This document shows, in pieces, positions 7,670 through 16,947 of a stretch of DNA of 64,000 nt. The stretch is taken from positions 1 through 64,000 of the forward strand of contig NZ_JBCAQT010000006.1 of NCBI RefSeq assembly GCF_038419845.1, written 5' to 3'. How positions within the stretch are numbered: position 1 is the stretch's first letter; every line of letters begins with the position of its first letter. This DNA comes from Marinimicrobium sp038419845. GTDB taxonomy: Bacteria; Pseudomonadota; Gammaproteobacteria; Pseudomonadales; Cellvibrionaceae. A model generated the notes under the pieces. It was not told the origin of the DNA, made no database searches, and was given only the letters and a program-made list of their open reading frames with translations. The translations under genes were made by a program, and so were the position numbers.

Positions 7670-9793
7670 ATGCTATCGGATGCGGTCAAAAAGCAGATTC
7701 AGCAGTCCTACAGCCAGTTTCTGAGCAGCAAGGGGCTCAAGGCCCGCTACGGTCAGAAACTGATGATTGCCGAAATCGCCCGCACCCTGGGCGGTATCGA
7801 GCTGGACGACGAGGGCGTGCGCGAAAGCCGGGGTCAGGTGTGCGTGATCGAGGCTGGGACGGGCACGGGCAAGACCGTGGCCTACCTGCTCCCGGCGCTG
7901 ATCATTGCCAAGGCTCTGGGCAAAAAGCTGGTGGTCTCCACCGCCACCGTGGCGCTGCAGGAGCAGATCGTTCATAAAGACCTGCCCGATCTGCGCCAAC
8001 ACAGTGACTTTTCCTTCAGCTTTACCCTCGCCAAGGGGCGGGGCCGCTACGTGTGCCTGACCAAGCTGGACAACCTGTTGAGCGAGACTCAGGAGGGCCT
8101 GGACCCGACCCGCCCCCTGTATGAAGACGAGCGGCCCAGCGTGGATGAACGCGCCGTCAAAATCTACGAATCCATGGTCGATGCCCTGGCCTCCAACCGT
8201 TGGGATGGCGAGCGCGACAGCTGGCCCGAGGGCATAGAGCCCGAGGACTGGCAGCGGGTCACCACCGATCATCGCCAGTGCACGGGGCGACGCTGCTCCA
8301 ATGTGTCTGCCTGCAGCTTTTTCCGCGCGCGCGAGTCCATGCACAGCGCCGACTGCATCGTCACCAATCACGACCTGGTGCTGGCGGACCTGGCGCTCGG
8401 CGGCGGCGCCATCCTGCCGGACCCTGAAGACAGCATCTATGTGTTTGACGAGGGCCATCAGTTGCCCGCCAAGGCGCTCAATCACTTCGCCCACCACAGC
8501 CGTCTGGTGGCCACGGTGCGCTGGCTGGAGCAGTGCAACAAGGCGCTGAGCAACCTGCTGGGCCAGATCAGCGGCGCGGGCAACATCGACCGCTATGGCG
8601 AGCAGCTGCCCGCCGCGCTGCAGGACTGCAAACAGCGTCTGGAACACCTGCATCCCACCCTCGATGCCCTGGCGCAGGAGGTGGCCTACGATGAGCGTCA
8701 GAGCCACTACCGTTTTGCCGGCGGGGTTCTGCCCGAGGCGCTGCAGTTGCCCTCGGTGGAGTTGCACCGGGGCTTCGATCGCCTCGCGGATCTGCTCTCG
8801 AAAATGCTGAACGAGGTGAGCGAGTCCATGGAGGAGCCGCACTGCCCCGTGCCCAAGGTGGACCTGGAGCAATGCTACCCGGTGTTGGGCACCTGGCAGG
8901 CGCGCGCGGAGGCCAACCGGGAGCTCTGGTACAGCTATGCCACTCCGGATGAGAAGGACACGGTGCCTCGGGCACGCTGGCTGACGCCGGTCGATAGCGG
9001 GACCGGTATCGACATCGAGGTCTGCTCGAGCCCCATTCTGGCCTCGGGAACCCTGGCCAAGAGCCTCTGGCACAACTGCTGCGGGGCGGTGGTCACCTCC
9101 GCGACCCTGGCGGCGCTGGGGCGCTTTGACCGCTTTCAGATGCGCGCCGGTACTCCGCCGGACAGTGTCTACGCCCAGATGCCCAGCCCCTTTGACTTCA
9201 CCCGCGCCACTCTGGAAGTGCCGGCGCTGGCGGTGGAGGCGGGGGATGCGCTGGCCCATACCCAGTCACTGGTCACGGGCTTGCCCGAGGTTCTGCAGCC
9301 CGCAGAGGCCAGCCTGGTGCTCTTCTCATCGCGCCGGCAGATGCTGGATGTCTACGATCAGTTGCCGGATGAGTGGCGCGAGCGGATACTGGTGCAGGGC
9401 AATCGGTCCAAACAGGCCATGCTCAACGAGCACCGGGAGCGGATTGATGCCGGACAGGGCAGTGTCCTGTTTGGCCTGGCGAGCTTTGCCGAGGGCGTGG
9501 ACCTGCCGGGTGACTATTGCCGGCACGTGGTGATTGCCAAGCTGCCGTTCTCGGTCCCGGACGATCCCATTGAAGCGGCCCTGGCCGAGTGGATCGAGGC
9601 CCGGGGTGGCAATGCCTTCATGGAGATCACGGTCCCCGATGCCTCGCTCAGGCTGGTGCAGGCCTGTGGCCGCCTGTTGCGCAGCGAGAGCGACAGCGGC
9701 AAAATCACGCTTCTGGATCGACGCGTCGTGACCAAGCGCTACGGCAAAGCGATTCTCAATTCCTTACCACCCTTTACCCGTGTCATTCGTTGA
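7670..9793 (+). CDS. dinG: ATP-dependent DNA helicase DinG
   Basis: 707 residues, the size of E. coli DinG. Walker A is EAGTGTGKT, and the DEAH position reads FDEGHQL, the DEGH variant also found in E. coli DinG. Four cysteines for a 4Fe-4S cluster lie between them: one in YVCLTKL, then CTGRRC and SAC. The C-terminal half has the helicase motif LFGLASFAEGVDLPG and QACGRLLRSE. DinG is an SF2 5'-3' helicase that removes R-loops and helps forks through transcribed regions. ATG at 7670 lies 4 bases after the acyltransferase stop, and yqcC follows 2 bases downstream, so the three genes look like an operon. No LexA box was recognised near the operon start. Confidence 0.93.
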   Translation: MLSDAVKKQIQQSYSQFLSSKGLKARYGQKLMIAEIARTLGGIELDDEGVRESRGQVCVIEAGTGTGKTVAYLLPALIIAKALGKKLVVSTATVALQEQIVHKDLPDLRQHSDFSFSFTLAKGRGRYVCLTKLDNLLSETQEGLDPTRPLYEDERPSVDERAVKIYESMVDALASNRWDGERDSWPEGIEPEDWQRVTTDHRQCTGRRCSNVSACSFFRARESMHSADCIVTNHDLVLADLALGGGAILPDPEDSIYVFDEGHQLPAKALNHFAHHSRLVATVRWLEQCNKALSNLLGQISGAGNIDRYGEQLPAALQDCKQRLEHLHPTLDALAQEVAYDERQSHYRFAGGVLPEALQLPSVELHRGFDRLADLLSKMLNEVSESMEEPHCPVPKVDLEQCYPVLGTWQARAEANRELWYSYATPDEKDTVPRARWLTPVDSGTGIDIEVCSSPILASGTLAKSLWHNCCGAVVTSATLAALGRFDRFQMRAGTPPDSVYAQMPSPFDFTRATLEVPALAVEAGDALAHTQSLVTGLPEVLQPAEASLVLFSSRRQMLDVYDQLPDEWRERILVQGNRSKQAMLNEHRERIDAGQGSVLFGLASFAEGVDLPGDYCRHVVIAKLPFSVPDDPIEAALAEWIEARGGNAFMEITVPDASLRLVQACGRLLRSESDSGKITLLDRRVVTKRYGKAILNSLPPFTRVIR

Positions 9794-9795
9794 TC

Positions 9796-10122
9796 ATGCC
9801 CGAACTTCATAAAACCCTGGCCGAATCGTTGTTTGAACTGGAGCGGGAGCTGCGCGCTCTGGACCTGTGGGACAGCCGAAAGCCCGCTCCCGACGCGCTC
9901 GCCAGCACCCAGCCATTCGCCGTGGACACCCTGGAGTTTTACCAGTGGCTGCAGTTCATCTTCATTCCCCGGCTGTTTCGGCTGGTCGAGTATCGTGCGC
10001 CGATGCCGGCCAGTTGCAGTGTGGCGCCCATGGCGGAAGAGTTTTTCCGGCGCCGGGAGGAAGAAGGGTGCGAGGTGATTCTGGTGTTGGAGAGGATCGA
10101 CCGGCTGGTTACCGAGAACTAG
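9796..10122 (+). CDS. yqcC: YqcC family protein (DUF446)
   Basis: 108 residues beginning MPELHKTLAESLFELERELR, with FAVDTLEFYQWLQFIFIPR in the middle, the family signature. YqcC proteins are small helical cytoplasmic proteins, often encoded beside truC (tRNA pseudouridine synthase C); here no truC follows. Function is unknown. ATG at 9796 lies 2 bases past the dinG stop, implying translational coupling. A longer frame reaching back into dinG is not used. Confidence 0.8.
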   Translation: MPELHKTLAESLFELERELRALDLWDSRKPAPDALASTQPFAVDTLEFYQWLQFIFIPRLFRLVEYRAPMPASCSVAPMAEEFFRRREEEGCEVILVLERIDRLVTEN

Positions 10123-10140
10123 TACCAACGAGGAGCGCCA

Positions 10141-10162
10141 GGCGACGGGCTTGCCCGCCGCC
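10141..10162. terminator. Hairpin between convergent yqcC and argS
   Basis: GGCG-A-CGGGC / GCCCG-C-CGCC form a 9-bp stem with one mismatch and a TT loop in the 53-base gap between convergent genes. No clear U-tract on either strand, so it may be only a transcript-end hairpin. Confidence 0.35.
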
Positions 10163-10175
10163 AGTCTGCCCCGTT

Positions 10176-11915
10176 TTACATCTGCTCCATGACTTCAATA
10201 CCCAGCAGTTCCAGACCCTGCGAGAGAGTGCGGGCCACCAGGTGGCAGAGCTGAAGACGGCTGGCGCGAACCTCGGGGGCAACGCCTTCCTTCAGTACCG
10301 GGCAGGCTTCGTAGAAGCGCATATACAGGCTGGCCAGCTCGTACAGATAGGTGCACAGCAGGTGCGGCATCGCATCGCGCGCGACCTGGTCCAGGGCCTC
10401 GCTGAACTGCAATAGCTTGATCGCCAGGGCCCGCTCCTCGGGTTCGGCAATGGCCAGGGGCTGGTCGAGCGTGGCCGGGTCTACGCCGGCTTTGCGGAAA
10501 ATGCTGCGCACGCGGGTATAGGCGTACTGCAGGTAGGGCGCTGTGTTGCCATCGAAGCTGAGCATTGAATCCCAGCTGAACACATAGTCATTGGTGCGGG
10601 TTTTACACAGATCGGCGTATTTGACGGCACCAATGCCCACCTTGCGACCGATTTCGGCGGTTTCTTCGGTGCTCAGGCTTGCGTTCTTTTCGCGTACCAG
10701 CGCTGCGGCGCGCTCGGCCGCTTCGTCCAGCAGATCCGAAAGCTTGACGGTACCGCCGCTGCGGGTTTTGAACGGCTTGCCGTCCGGCCCCATCATGGTG
10801 CCAAAGGCGTGGTGCTCGAGGCTCACCTCGCCACTGACAAAGCCCGCCTTGCGCGCCAGAGTGAACACCTGCTGCATGTGCAGGGACTGACGGGCGTCGA
10901 TAAAGTACATCAGGCGATCGCCGCCCAGCGTTCCGGTCCGGTAGCGCAGCGCCGCCAGGTCGGTGGTGGCATAGAGATAGCCGCCGCCCTGTTTCTGGAT
11001 GATCATCGGCGAGGGGTTGCCTTCCTTGTCGGCCAACTCCTCCAGGAACACCACCTTGGCGCTCTGGTCCTCAACAGCCAGGCCCTGTTCTTCCAGCTCG
11101 GATACCACTGGTGCCAGATCATCGTTGTAGAAGCTCTCGCCCCGCACGTCCTCGGGGGTGAGGGTGACGTTGAGCTTCTGGTAAATCTCCTGGCTGTGGG
11201 CGAGAGAGACGGTGCGGAACTCCTCCCACAACTGCAGAACTTTGGGGTCGCCCGACTGCAGTCTGACCACGTAGTCCCGAGCCTTGTCGGCAAAGTCCGG
11301 ATCCTCGTCAAAGTGACGCTTGGCCTGCTGGTAGAACACCTCCAGGTCGCTCAGCGCCATATTGGCTTCGCGGTTTTCCGCCAGTTGCTCTTCCAGCTCG
11401 GCAATCAACATCCCGAACTGGGTGCCCCAGTCGCCCACATGGTTCTGGCGGATCACCCGGTGCCCCTGAAATTCCAGCAGCAGGGCCATGGCATCGCCGA
11501 TGATGGTGGAGCGCAAGTGGCCCACGTGCATCTCTTTGGCCAGGTTGGGGGAGGAGTAATCCAGCACGGCGGTCGAGGGCTCGGCCACCGGCGCGATCGC
11601 CAGCCGCGAATCGCTGGCCGCCTGACCCAGTTGCTGGTTGAGCCACTGCGGCGACAGATGAATATTGATGAATCCCGGCCCGGCAACCTCGACCTTCTCC
11701 GCGATGCCGCCCAGCTCCAGGCGCTGGACGATCTTCTCGGCCAGCTCGCGCGGGTTGGTTTTCATGGCCTTGGCGGCCCCCATGGCACCATTGGCCTGGT
11801 AGTCGCCAAATCCCGGCTTTTTGCTGGGGGCGACCAGAGGCCGGTGTTCAAAGGGAATGCTGGCCGACAGCATGGCCTGCTGGACCTTGTGGTTCAGGAT
11901 ATTGCGAATATTCAT
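10176..11915 (-). CDS. argS: Arginyl-tRNA synthetase
   Basis: 579 residues, normal for bacterial ArgRS. It shows the class I HIGH element as MHVGHLRS (after SSPNLAKE), the FKTRSGGTVKL segment that stands in for KMSKS in this family, and a C-terminal helical anticodon-binding domain ending LLGIEVMEQM. It charges tRNA-Arg. The start MNIRNILNHKVQQ at 11915 is chosen over the extended frame to 11978 because the family begins there. Divergent from the SDR gene (120-base gap). Confidence 0.96.
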   Translation of the reverse strand: MNIRNILNHKVQQAMLSASIPFEHRPLVAPSKKPGFGDYQANGAMGAAKAMKTNPRELAEKIVQRLELGGIAEKVEVAGPGFINIHLSPQWLNQQLGQAASDSRLAIAPVAEPSTAVLDYSSPNLAKEMHVGHLRSTIIGDAMALLLEFQGHRVIRQNHVGDWGTQFGMLIAELEEQLAENREANMALSDLEVFYQQAKRHFDEDPDFADKARDYVVRLQSGDPKVLQLWEEFRTVSLAHSQEIYQKLNVTLTPEDVRGESFYNDDLAPVVSELEEQGLAVEDQSAKVVFLEELADKEGNPSPMIIQKQGGGYLYATTDLAALRYRTGTLGGDRLMYFIDARQSLHMQQVFTLARKAGFVSGEVSLEHHAFGTMMGPDGKPFKTRSGGTVKLSDLLDEAAERAAALVREKNASLSTEETAEIGRKVGIGAVKYADLCKTRTNDYVFSWDSMLSFDGNTAPYLQYAYTRVRSIFRKAGVDPATLDQPLAIAEPEERALAIKLLQFSEALDQVARDAMPHLLCTYLYELASLYMRFYEACPVLKEGVAPEVRASRLQLCHLVARTLSQGLELLGIEVMEQM

Positions 11916-12034
11916 AAGTGATAAAAAGCGTCTTTGGGCGAACGCGCGATTGTACCTGTCCGCCTCGGCGCGTGTCATCTGTTGCTGCTAGTATTAGGGA
12001 AATTCTTCGTTATTGCCCCGGAAAGGAGGGCCGC

Positions 12035-12847
12035 ATGCCCGATCAAGCGCAGAATCACGCTCAATCTCCCCGGAATGTGCTGGTGGTCGGCGGTACCAGC
12101 GGTATCAATCGGGGGGTGGCCGAGGGATTTGCCCGCAGCGGCGCCCGGGTGGCAGTCGTGGGCCGTTCGGCCGCCAAGATCGACGATACTGTTCAGCGAT
12201 TGCGTGACCTGGGGGCCGAGGCGCGGGGTTTCAGCGCCGATGTGCGCGATCCGGAAGCCCTGGCGGCGGGGGTGAGCGACTTGCATGCCGCCTGGGGCGA
12301 GCTGGATGTGGTGGTATCGGGCGCGGCGGGCAACTTCCCGGCGCTGGCCACCGGCATGTCGCCCAATGGCTTTCGCTCGGTGCTGGAGATTGATCTGTTG
12401 GGCAGCTTTCACGTGTTACAGGCGGTGTACCCCTTTCTGGTCAAGCCCGGCGCATCGGTCATCCATATTTCCGCCCCCCAGGCCGCACTGCCCATGGTGG
12501 GCCAGTCCCACGTCTGCGCCGCCAAGGCGGGAGTGGACATGCTGACCCGCACCCTGGCACTGGAGTGGGGGCCAGAGGGGATCCGGATCAATTCGGTCAT
12601 GCCCGGCCCGATCGAGCACACCGAGGGCATGGCCCGGTTGGCCCCGGGCGATGAATCGCTGGAAGCCATTCGCGCCTCAGTACCACTGAAACGGTTGGGA
12701 CAGGTGGAGGATATTGCCGCCGCCTGTACTTTTCTGGCGTCGGCCTCGGCGAGTTTCATTACCGGGGTGGTGTTACCGGTGGATGGTGGCTGGTCCCTGG
12801 GCGGAGCCACACTGATCAGCGACCGGCTGGCGAAGGGGCTGGCATGA
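12035..12847 (+). CDS. SDR family oxidoreductase, 2,4-dienoyl-CoA reductase-like
   Basis: 270 residues. NAD(P)-binding loop GGTSGINRG (TGxxxGxG variant), AAGNFPA (NAG-type motif) and PVDGGWSLGG at the end are SDR hallmarks. The usual catalytic YxxxK is VCAAK: Lys is kept, Tyr is replaced by Val. The region around it (GQSHVCAAKAGVDMLTR then LEWGPEGIRINS and MPGPIEHTEG) resembles peroxisomal 2,4-dienoyl-CoA reductase, a branch that also lacks YxxxK. The likely role is reduction of dienoyl-CoA esters in breakdown of unsaturated fatty acids; this is an inference by resemblance. AAAGGAGGG lies 6 bases before ATG 12035, fixing the start. Confidence 0.8.
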   Translation: MPDQAQNHAQSPRNVLVVGGTSGINRGVAEGFARSGARVAVVGRSAAKIDDTVQRLRDLGAEARGFSADVRDPEALAAGVSDLHAAWGELDVVVSGAAGNFPALATGMSPNGFRSVLEIDLLGSFHVLQAVYPFLVKPGASVIHISAPQAALPMVGQSHVCAAKAGVDMLTRTLALEWGPEGIRINSVMPGPIEHTEGMARLAPGDESLEAIRASVPLKRLGQVEDIAAACTFLASASASFITGVVLPVDGGWSLGGATLISDRLAKGLA

Positions 12848-12960
12848 GACGACTGGCCGGTCAAAGAAAGACGGGAGCGCCGCCGGGGTTGTAAAGCCGG
12901 GTATCATCCCAACCTCTCTACCAGGAAAGGAAGTTTTTTACTGTCAACGAGGAGAACCCT

Positions 12961-13302
12961 ATGAGTGAATTAGCGACTCAACATTGTGAAGCCTGCAGTG
13001 CCGATGCTCCCAAACTCAATGATGACGAAATCAGACAGATGCAGGCCGATGTGCCCGAGTGGGAAGTGAAAGTGGTGGACGGCGAAAAACGCCTGTCCCG
13101 GGTCTTCAAATTCAAGAACTTCGCCGGTGCCCTGGCGTTCACCCAGAAGGTGGGGGACCTGGCCGAAGAGGCCAATCACCATCCCGCGCTGCTTACCGAA
13201 TACGGCAAAGTGACAGTGGATTGGTGGACCCACAAAATCGGTGGTCTGCATCGCAACGATTTTATTATGGCTGCGAAAACGGATAAGGCCTACGAGGGTT
13301 AA
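12961..13302 (+). CDS. phhB: Pterin-4a-carbinolamine dehydratase
   Basis: 113 residues with the family signature EANHHPALLTEYGKV and WWTHKIGGLHRNDF. The paired His residues and the later His form the active site. The enzyme dehydrates 4a-hydroxytetrahydrobiopterin, recycling the cofactor of phenylalanine hydroxylase. No phhA is next to it. GAGGAG stands 6 bases before the ATG. A single gene, convergent with the spermidine-synthase-like gene 42 bases on. Confidence 0.93.
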   Translation: MSELATQHCEACSADAPKLNDDEIRQMQADVPEWEVKVVDGEKRLSRVFKFKNFAGALAFTQKVGDLAEEANHHPALLTEYGKVTVDWWTHKIGGLHRNDFIMAAKTDKAYEG

Positions 13303-13344
13303 CCGCCGTTTTTTCGCAAAGCGTGTGACTGACGCTGACCCGAT

Positions 13345-14085
13345 TCAATTGACCGGTCGCAGGGCCGTGTAAACACTATTGCTGGCCTCGTTGTTTTGAA
13401 TCGGGTTGTAAAAGCGCACCACTTCGGCCCGGACTTCATCGAACACCGACTCGAGAGTTTCGATAAAAGCTGTGTCCGGTAGCTCGTTGGACCAGAGGGC
13501 GAAAACGCCCCCCGGTTTCAGCTGCTGCGCCATGGCGGCCAGCTTTTCCGTGGTGTAAAAACGGGCGTTGGCATCGTTCAGGTAATCGCTGGGCGAATGA
13601 TCAATGTCCAGCAGAATGGCATCGAACTGGCGCCCCGGAGTGTCCGGATCAAAACCGTCCTCCGGCGTCAGTGCCATCTCGAAAAAACTTCCCTGAACAT
13701 AGCGGCACCGACCATCACGGTTGAGTGTTCTTCCCAGAGGTACCTTCTCCTCCTTGTGCCAACGAATCACCGGCTCCAGGTAATCCACCACCAGCATTTC
13801 CCGGACCCTTTCATCCTTCAGCGCCGCGACGGCGGTATAGCCCAGGCCCAACCCACCAACCACAATGTCCAATGACGCGGAGTCAGAACCTGTGGTCAGG
13901 CGTGCGAGCCCAAGGTCCGAAAGGGCTTCCTCGGCGTCGACAAACATACTGGACATCAGAAACTCATCGCCCAGCTTCACCTCGTAAATATCCCGGTCCC
14001 CGAGGGCGGGGATGCGCCGTCGGCGCAGCGAAATCTCGCCAATGGGAGAGGGCTGGCTATCAATCTCTTCGAACAGATGTCCCAT
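13345..14085 (-). CDS. Spermidine synthase-like methyltransferase-fold protein
   Basis: 246 residues. The SAM/decarboxylated-SAM-binding loop is VVGGLGLGYTA, followed by VVDYLEPVIRWH and DAILLDIDHSP, where D-x-D-x is the usual Gate motif; ALWSNELPD closes the fold. The N-terminal beta domain of SpeE is mostly missing, so this is the short SpeE-like type whose substrate is not known. Starts at ATG 14085 behind GGAGA; the frame upstream begins with TTG inside the SD. No speD-like gene is nearby. Confidence 0.72.
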   Translation of the reverse strand: MGHLFEEIDSQPSPIGEISLRRRRIPALGDRDIYEVKLGDEFLMSSMFVDAEEALSDLGLARLTTGSDSASLDIVVGGLGLGYTAVAALKDERVREMLVVDYLEPVIRWHKEEKVPLGRTLNRDGRCRYVQGSFFEMALTPEDGFDPDTPGRQFDAILLDIDHSPSDYLNDANARFYTTEKLAAMAQQLKPGGVFALWSNELPDTAFIETLESVFDEVRAEVVRFYNPIQNNEASNSVYTALRPVN

Positions 14086-14155
14086 GAAGGTCTCCGGCAA
14101 CCGGCGGCGCGACAGTGCACTGCCAGTGCCATGATATCACGCCTCGCCCGTCGCT

Positions 14156-16729
14156 CTACTCATCGCCCGCGTTCAGCAGGCGGTCGGCCGCCAGTGCCAG
14201 AAACATGAAGTTGCTGGCGCCACCGCCGAGTACATACTCCGATTGTTGCCACAGATATGGAAAGGCTTTCAGCTCCGGAAAGTCTGGCTGGATCAGAGCG
14301 GTGCCCACAATCACACCTCCGGGAATGTAGCTGTAGTCCATCCGGTTCTGGCCATAGGCGGCGGTTTTTGAGTGGGCGCCCACACCGGAGGCGTAGGATT
14401 GGGGGTTGGCACCGGGGTTGGTGCCCAATACGTAGTGGATGATGTTGAGCAGGTAGTCCTTGCCAAACTCCTCCGGGAAGGCTTTGTGCAGAAAATAGTG
14501 GGAAACCCCCTGCTGTTGCAAGGTCCAGCCCCGGCCCCAGAGTTGCATCTCAAAGGACAGGCCGTAAGGGGTCGCATCCATCATCGGCTCAATGTCGCGG
14601 TAATAGTCGGCGGCTTCAGCGCGCATGGCCTCGGTGAGTGACTCGTCGTCCAGTTGGTGAACGACGCGCGCCACCGCCCAGCCGATGTCACGGAAGTTCT
14701 CCAGGATATGGTCGCGCTGCTCGAGCAGCGTCTCGCGGTAGGTTGCCTTGCCGGTGGCCCGGAACAGCTCCACCGCCGCGCGAATCTGTTCGTTGCGTTC
14801 GTGATCGCTGTCGATCGGCCGCTTGGTCTGCCAGAGTGCTTCCGCGGCGGCGAGTGTGCGTTCGGCCAGGTCATCGTTGTAGCCGCGCATGGCCTGCACA
14901 CTGGCGGCGATATTGGCAATGGCATCGAATTCGCGCGCCGTGTTCTGTTCGGTGAACACCCATCGGTCATCCGGCACCCCGGAGTGGGTTGCGGTGCGTT
15001 CATCCTCGCCCAACTCCGGGCTGTAAATCAGGTTGTCGGTCTGCCCGGAAAAGTCGCCGCCCATGACGTACTGGGTGAGCGTGGGCACAATGATGCCGCG
15101 ATACAGGCGTCCGAGGCTTTCGTAGCCGCCCACAACGGTCAGCAGGCCGTGTTCGATCTGCTGCAGGATGTCCGGCAGGCCGTCGGGTTCACGCAGCTCG
15201 ACCAGACGCTTGTCCTGATCGATCAGGGTATTGTCGTGCTGGACTCCGAACTCGCTGTGGGCGGCGCTGAGTATGAACACCTCTCCAGACTGCGATTCGA
15301 TCCGATAGTCCTCATCACCGGCGTCGTACCAGCCGCCACGGGTCAGACCGGGAACGTGTTCGCCCGGCTCAAAGTCGGTCAGAGTGCTGTCGCCCTGAAC
15401 ATAGCCGTCGAAATGGTTGAGGCCGGTCGGCGCCATCAGGGCGTCGTCCCGATGGCTGTCGTCGTGCCAGAGTTTGTATTTCTCCTTCACCCGCATATGG
15501 CCCATTTGTACTGGCAGGAAATACTCCAGCGTCGGCTGCCAGACATTCTGGTCGTAGACATTGTCGGCAATCCGGAAGGGTTTGCTGCGGGTATCCCCGA
15601 GTGCCAGCTGGTACATGCCGGGTTCGCGCACCCCGGAGAAATCGAAATGATGGTAGCGATAGCGCAGGAACTCGCCCCAGACCTCCGGCTCGCGGCTGAG
15701 CACTTCCTCGGGCTCGCCCTGAGCATTGAGGCGCAATAACCTGACCGGTCGGGAGAGGGTATCGTTGGGGTCGGTTTCGATCACCGCCACTTTGTCTTGC
15801 TGCGGATGGTAGCCCACCATGGAATGCTGGATGACCGGCTCGCGCACCCAGTCTTCCACCACATTGGGGGTGATCCGCCACTCGACCGCGCCCTCGCTCG
15901 CCCCGGCGGCAATCGGGCTGCGCAGAGTGAACCATCCGTTCTGGTGCTGCACACGCCCGTCGAGCAGTTGCAGTTCGCCCTTGAGACTCTCGATCTGAAG
16001 CCGGATCTGCTCCTCTTCCGGGGCAACGGTCAACCTCTGACCCCGTGCCAGCGGAGCCGGCTGGGCGCGATGGTTGGGCAGCGGCATCAGGCCGGCCATT
16101 TCGCCGTCGGGCAGAACTTCGGGGTCCGGCGCGCGGCCCGGCTCAACGGTCACGCCATAGGGTTGGCGGGGGAAAATGCCGGTGGCCTCATCCATGATCC
16201 AGCTCTTGCCAAAAAGGTCGGCCGGGTAGAGCTCCAACTGAAAGCCCACCTTGTCCGCCCATTCTTTGGGCAGGGGCTCGTCCAGGTCGACCCGAACGAT
16301 GAGGGTGTCGCCCTCGGCGCTCACCCGGACCTGGTAATCCAGCTCCAGGTCCGGATAAAACAGTGGATTGAAACCGCTCAGGTGTTGGCTTTCATCCGGG
16401 TAGCTCAGGCTGGCAATCACTTCTCCGGCGTCGCGGTTCAGCTCGCGTTTGATCAGTTTGGGCACGGGAGACCACTGGCCCGGTGTGGCTTCCAGGCGCA
16501 GGTCACCATTGGTGGCAAGGCGATTGTCGTGGCTGACCAGGATCAGGCCACTCTGACGACTCTCGGGTGCGGTGTCCTGGAAGGCCATGAGTCCCACGCC
16601 GCGATTCTGGAAATAGCCTGAGTTGTTGAGAGTGAAGCCCCCCGGGTCTTCTGGGCCCGAGTCGCATCCGGCGAGCAGAAGGGTGGAAGTCGAGAGGGTA
16701 AGACCGAGTAGCAAATGCCGAGGCTGCAT
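14156..16729 (-). CDS. GH9 family glycoside hydrolase, lipoprotein
   Basis: 857 residues. A lipoprotein signal peptide ends LLLAGC (Cys22), so it is likely lipidated and anchored to the outer membrane. About 300 N-terminal residues are beta-rich, then an Ig-like CelD_N-type domain (about 300-400), then the GH9 (alpha/alpha)6 barrel: the nucleophile/base motif GGWYDAGD and, close to the C-terminus, SEYVLGGGASNF with a Glu at the acid position. GH9 enzymes mostly cut beta-1,4-glucans such as cellulose or mixed-linkage glucan; a periplasmic or surface role in oligosaccharide trimming is inferred. The long N-terminal region matches nothing I recognise. It is a single gene, divergent from the PAS-GGDEF-EAL gene. 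Confidence 0.85.
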   Translation of the reverse strand: MQPRHLLLGLTLSTSTLLLAGCDSGPEDPGGFTLNNSGYFQNRGVGLMAFQDTAPESRQSGLILVSHDNRLATNGDLRLEATPGQWSPVPKLIKRELNRDAGEVIASLSYPDESQHLSGFNPLFYPDLELDYQVRVSAEGDTLIVRVDLDEPLPKEWADKVGFQLELYPADLFGKSWIMDEATGIFPRQPYGVTVEPGRAPDPEVLPDGEMAGLMPLPNHRAQPAPLARGQRLTVAPEEEQIRLQIESLKGELQLLDGRVQHQNGWFTLRSPIAAGASEGAVEWRITPNVVEDWVREPVIQHSMVGYHPQQDKVAVIETDPNDTLSRPVRLLRLNAQGEPEEVLSREPEVWGEFLRYRYHHFDFSGVREPGMYQLALGDTRSKPFRIADNVYDQNVWQPTLEYFLPVQMGHMRVKEKYKLWHDDSHRDDALMAPTGLNHFDGYVQGDSTLTDFEPGEHVPGLTRGGWYDAGDEDYRIESQSGEVFILSAAHSEFGVQHDNTLIDQDKRLVELREPDGLPDILQQIEHGLLTVVGGYESLGRLYRGIIVPTLTQYVMGGDFSGQTDNLIYSPELGEDERTATHSGVPDDRWVFTEQNTAREFDAIANIAASVQAMRGYNDDLAERTLAAAEALWQTKRPIDSDHERNEQIRAAVELFRATGKATYRETLLEQRDHILENFRDIGWAVARVVHQLDDESLTEAMRAEAADYYRDIEPMMDATPYGLSFEMQLWGRGWTLQQQGVSHYFLHKAFPEEFGKDYLLNIIHYVLGTNPGANPQSYASGVGAHSKTAAYGQNRMDYSYIPGGVIVGTALIQPDFPELKAFPYLWQQSEYVLGGGASNFMFLALAADRLLNAGDE

Positions 16730-16784
16730 GCGGGAGGCTCCATGATGGGGGTGATTTGTCTGCGGTTTATTGTAGTCTTTAAGA

Positions 16785-16813
16785 ACATAAGGTAATTCAC
16801 ACGCTCAAGTCAA
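16785..16813 (-). promoter_or_regulatory. Putative sigma-70 promoter of the GH9 gene
   Basis: On the minus strand, TTGACT (16813-16808) and TTATGT (16790-16785) are separated by 17 bases. The start of transcription would be near 16778, giving a leader of about 49 bases. No operator was identified. Confidence 0.5.
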
Positions 16814-16885
16814 CAAGAGGAGTATCGGTGTCGACGCGATAAACAACACAGGGAGGTGTCGATAGAGCGGGATGGTCTTCAGTGC

Positions 16886-16913
16886 TTGCTTACTGTAAAA
16901 ATTTCGCTACTAT
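16886..16913 (+). promoter_or_regulatory. Putative promoter of the GAF-PAS-GGDEF-EAL gene
   Basis: TTGCTT (16886-16891) and TACTAT (16908-16913) are 16 bases apart. Predicted start near 16920 fits the GTG start at 16948 rather than the upstream GTG at 16882. Confidence 0.5.
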
Positions 16914-16947
16914 CCCTCCTATATCGACGCAGTATCAAGGGGGCCGG

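Noticed and set aside
7673..9259. A 528-codon open frame opposite dinG
   Set aside because: Antisense shadow of the well-supported dinG; no motifs and no ribosome-binding site of note.
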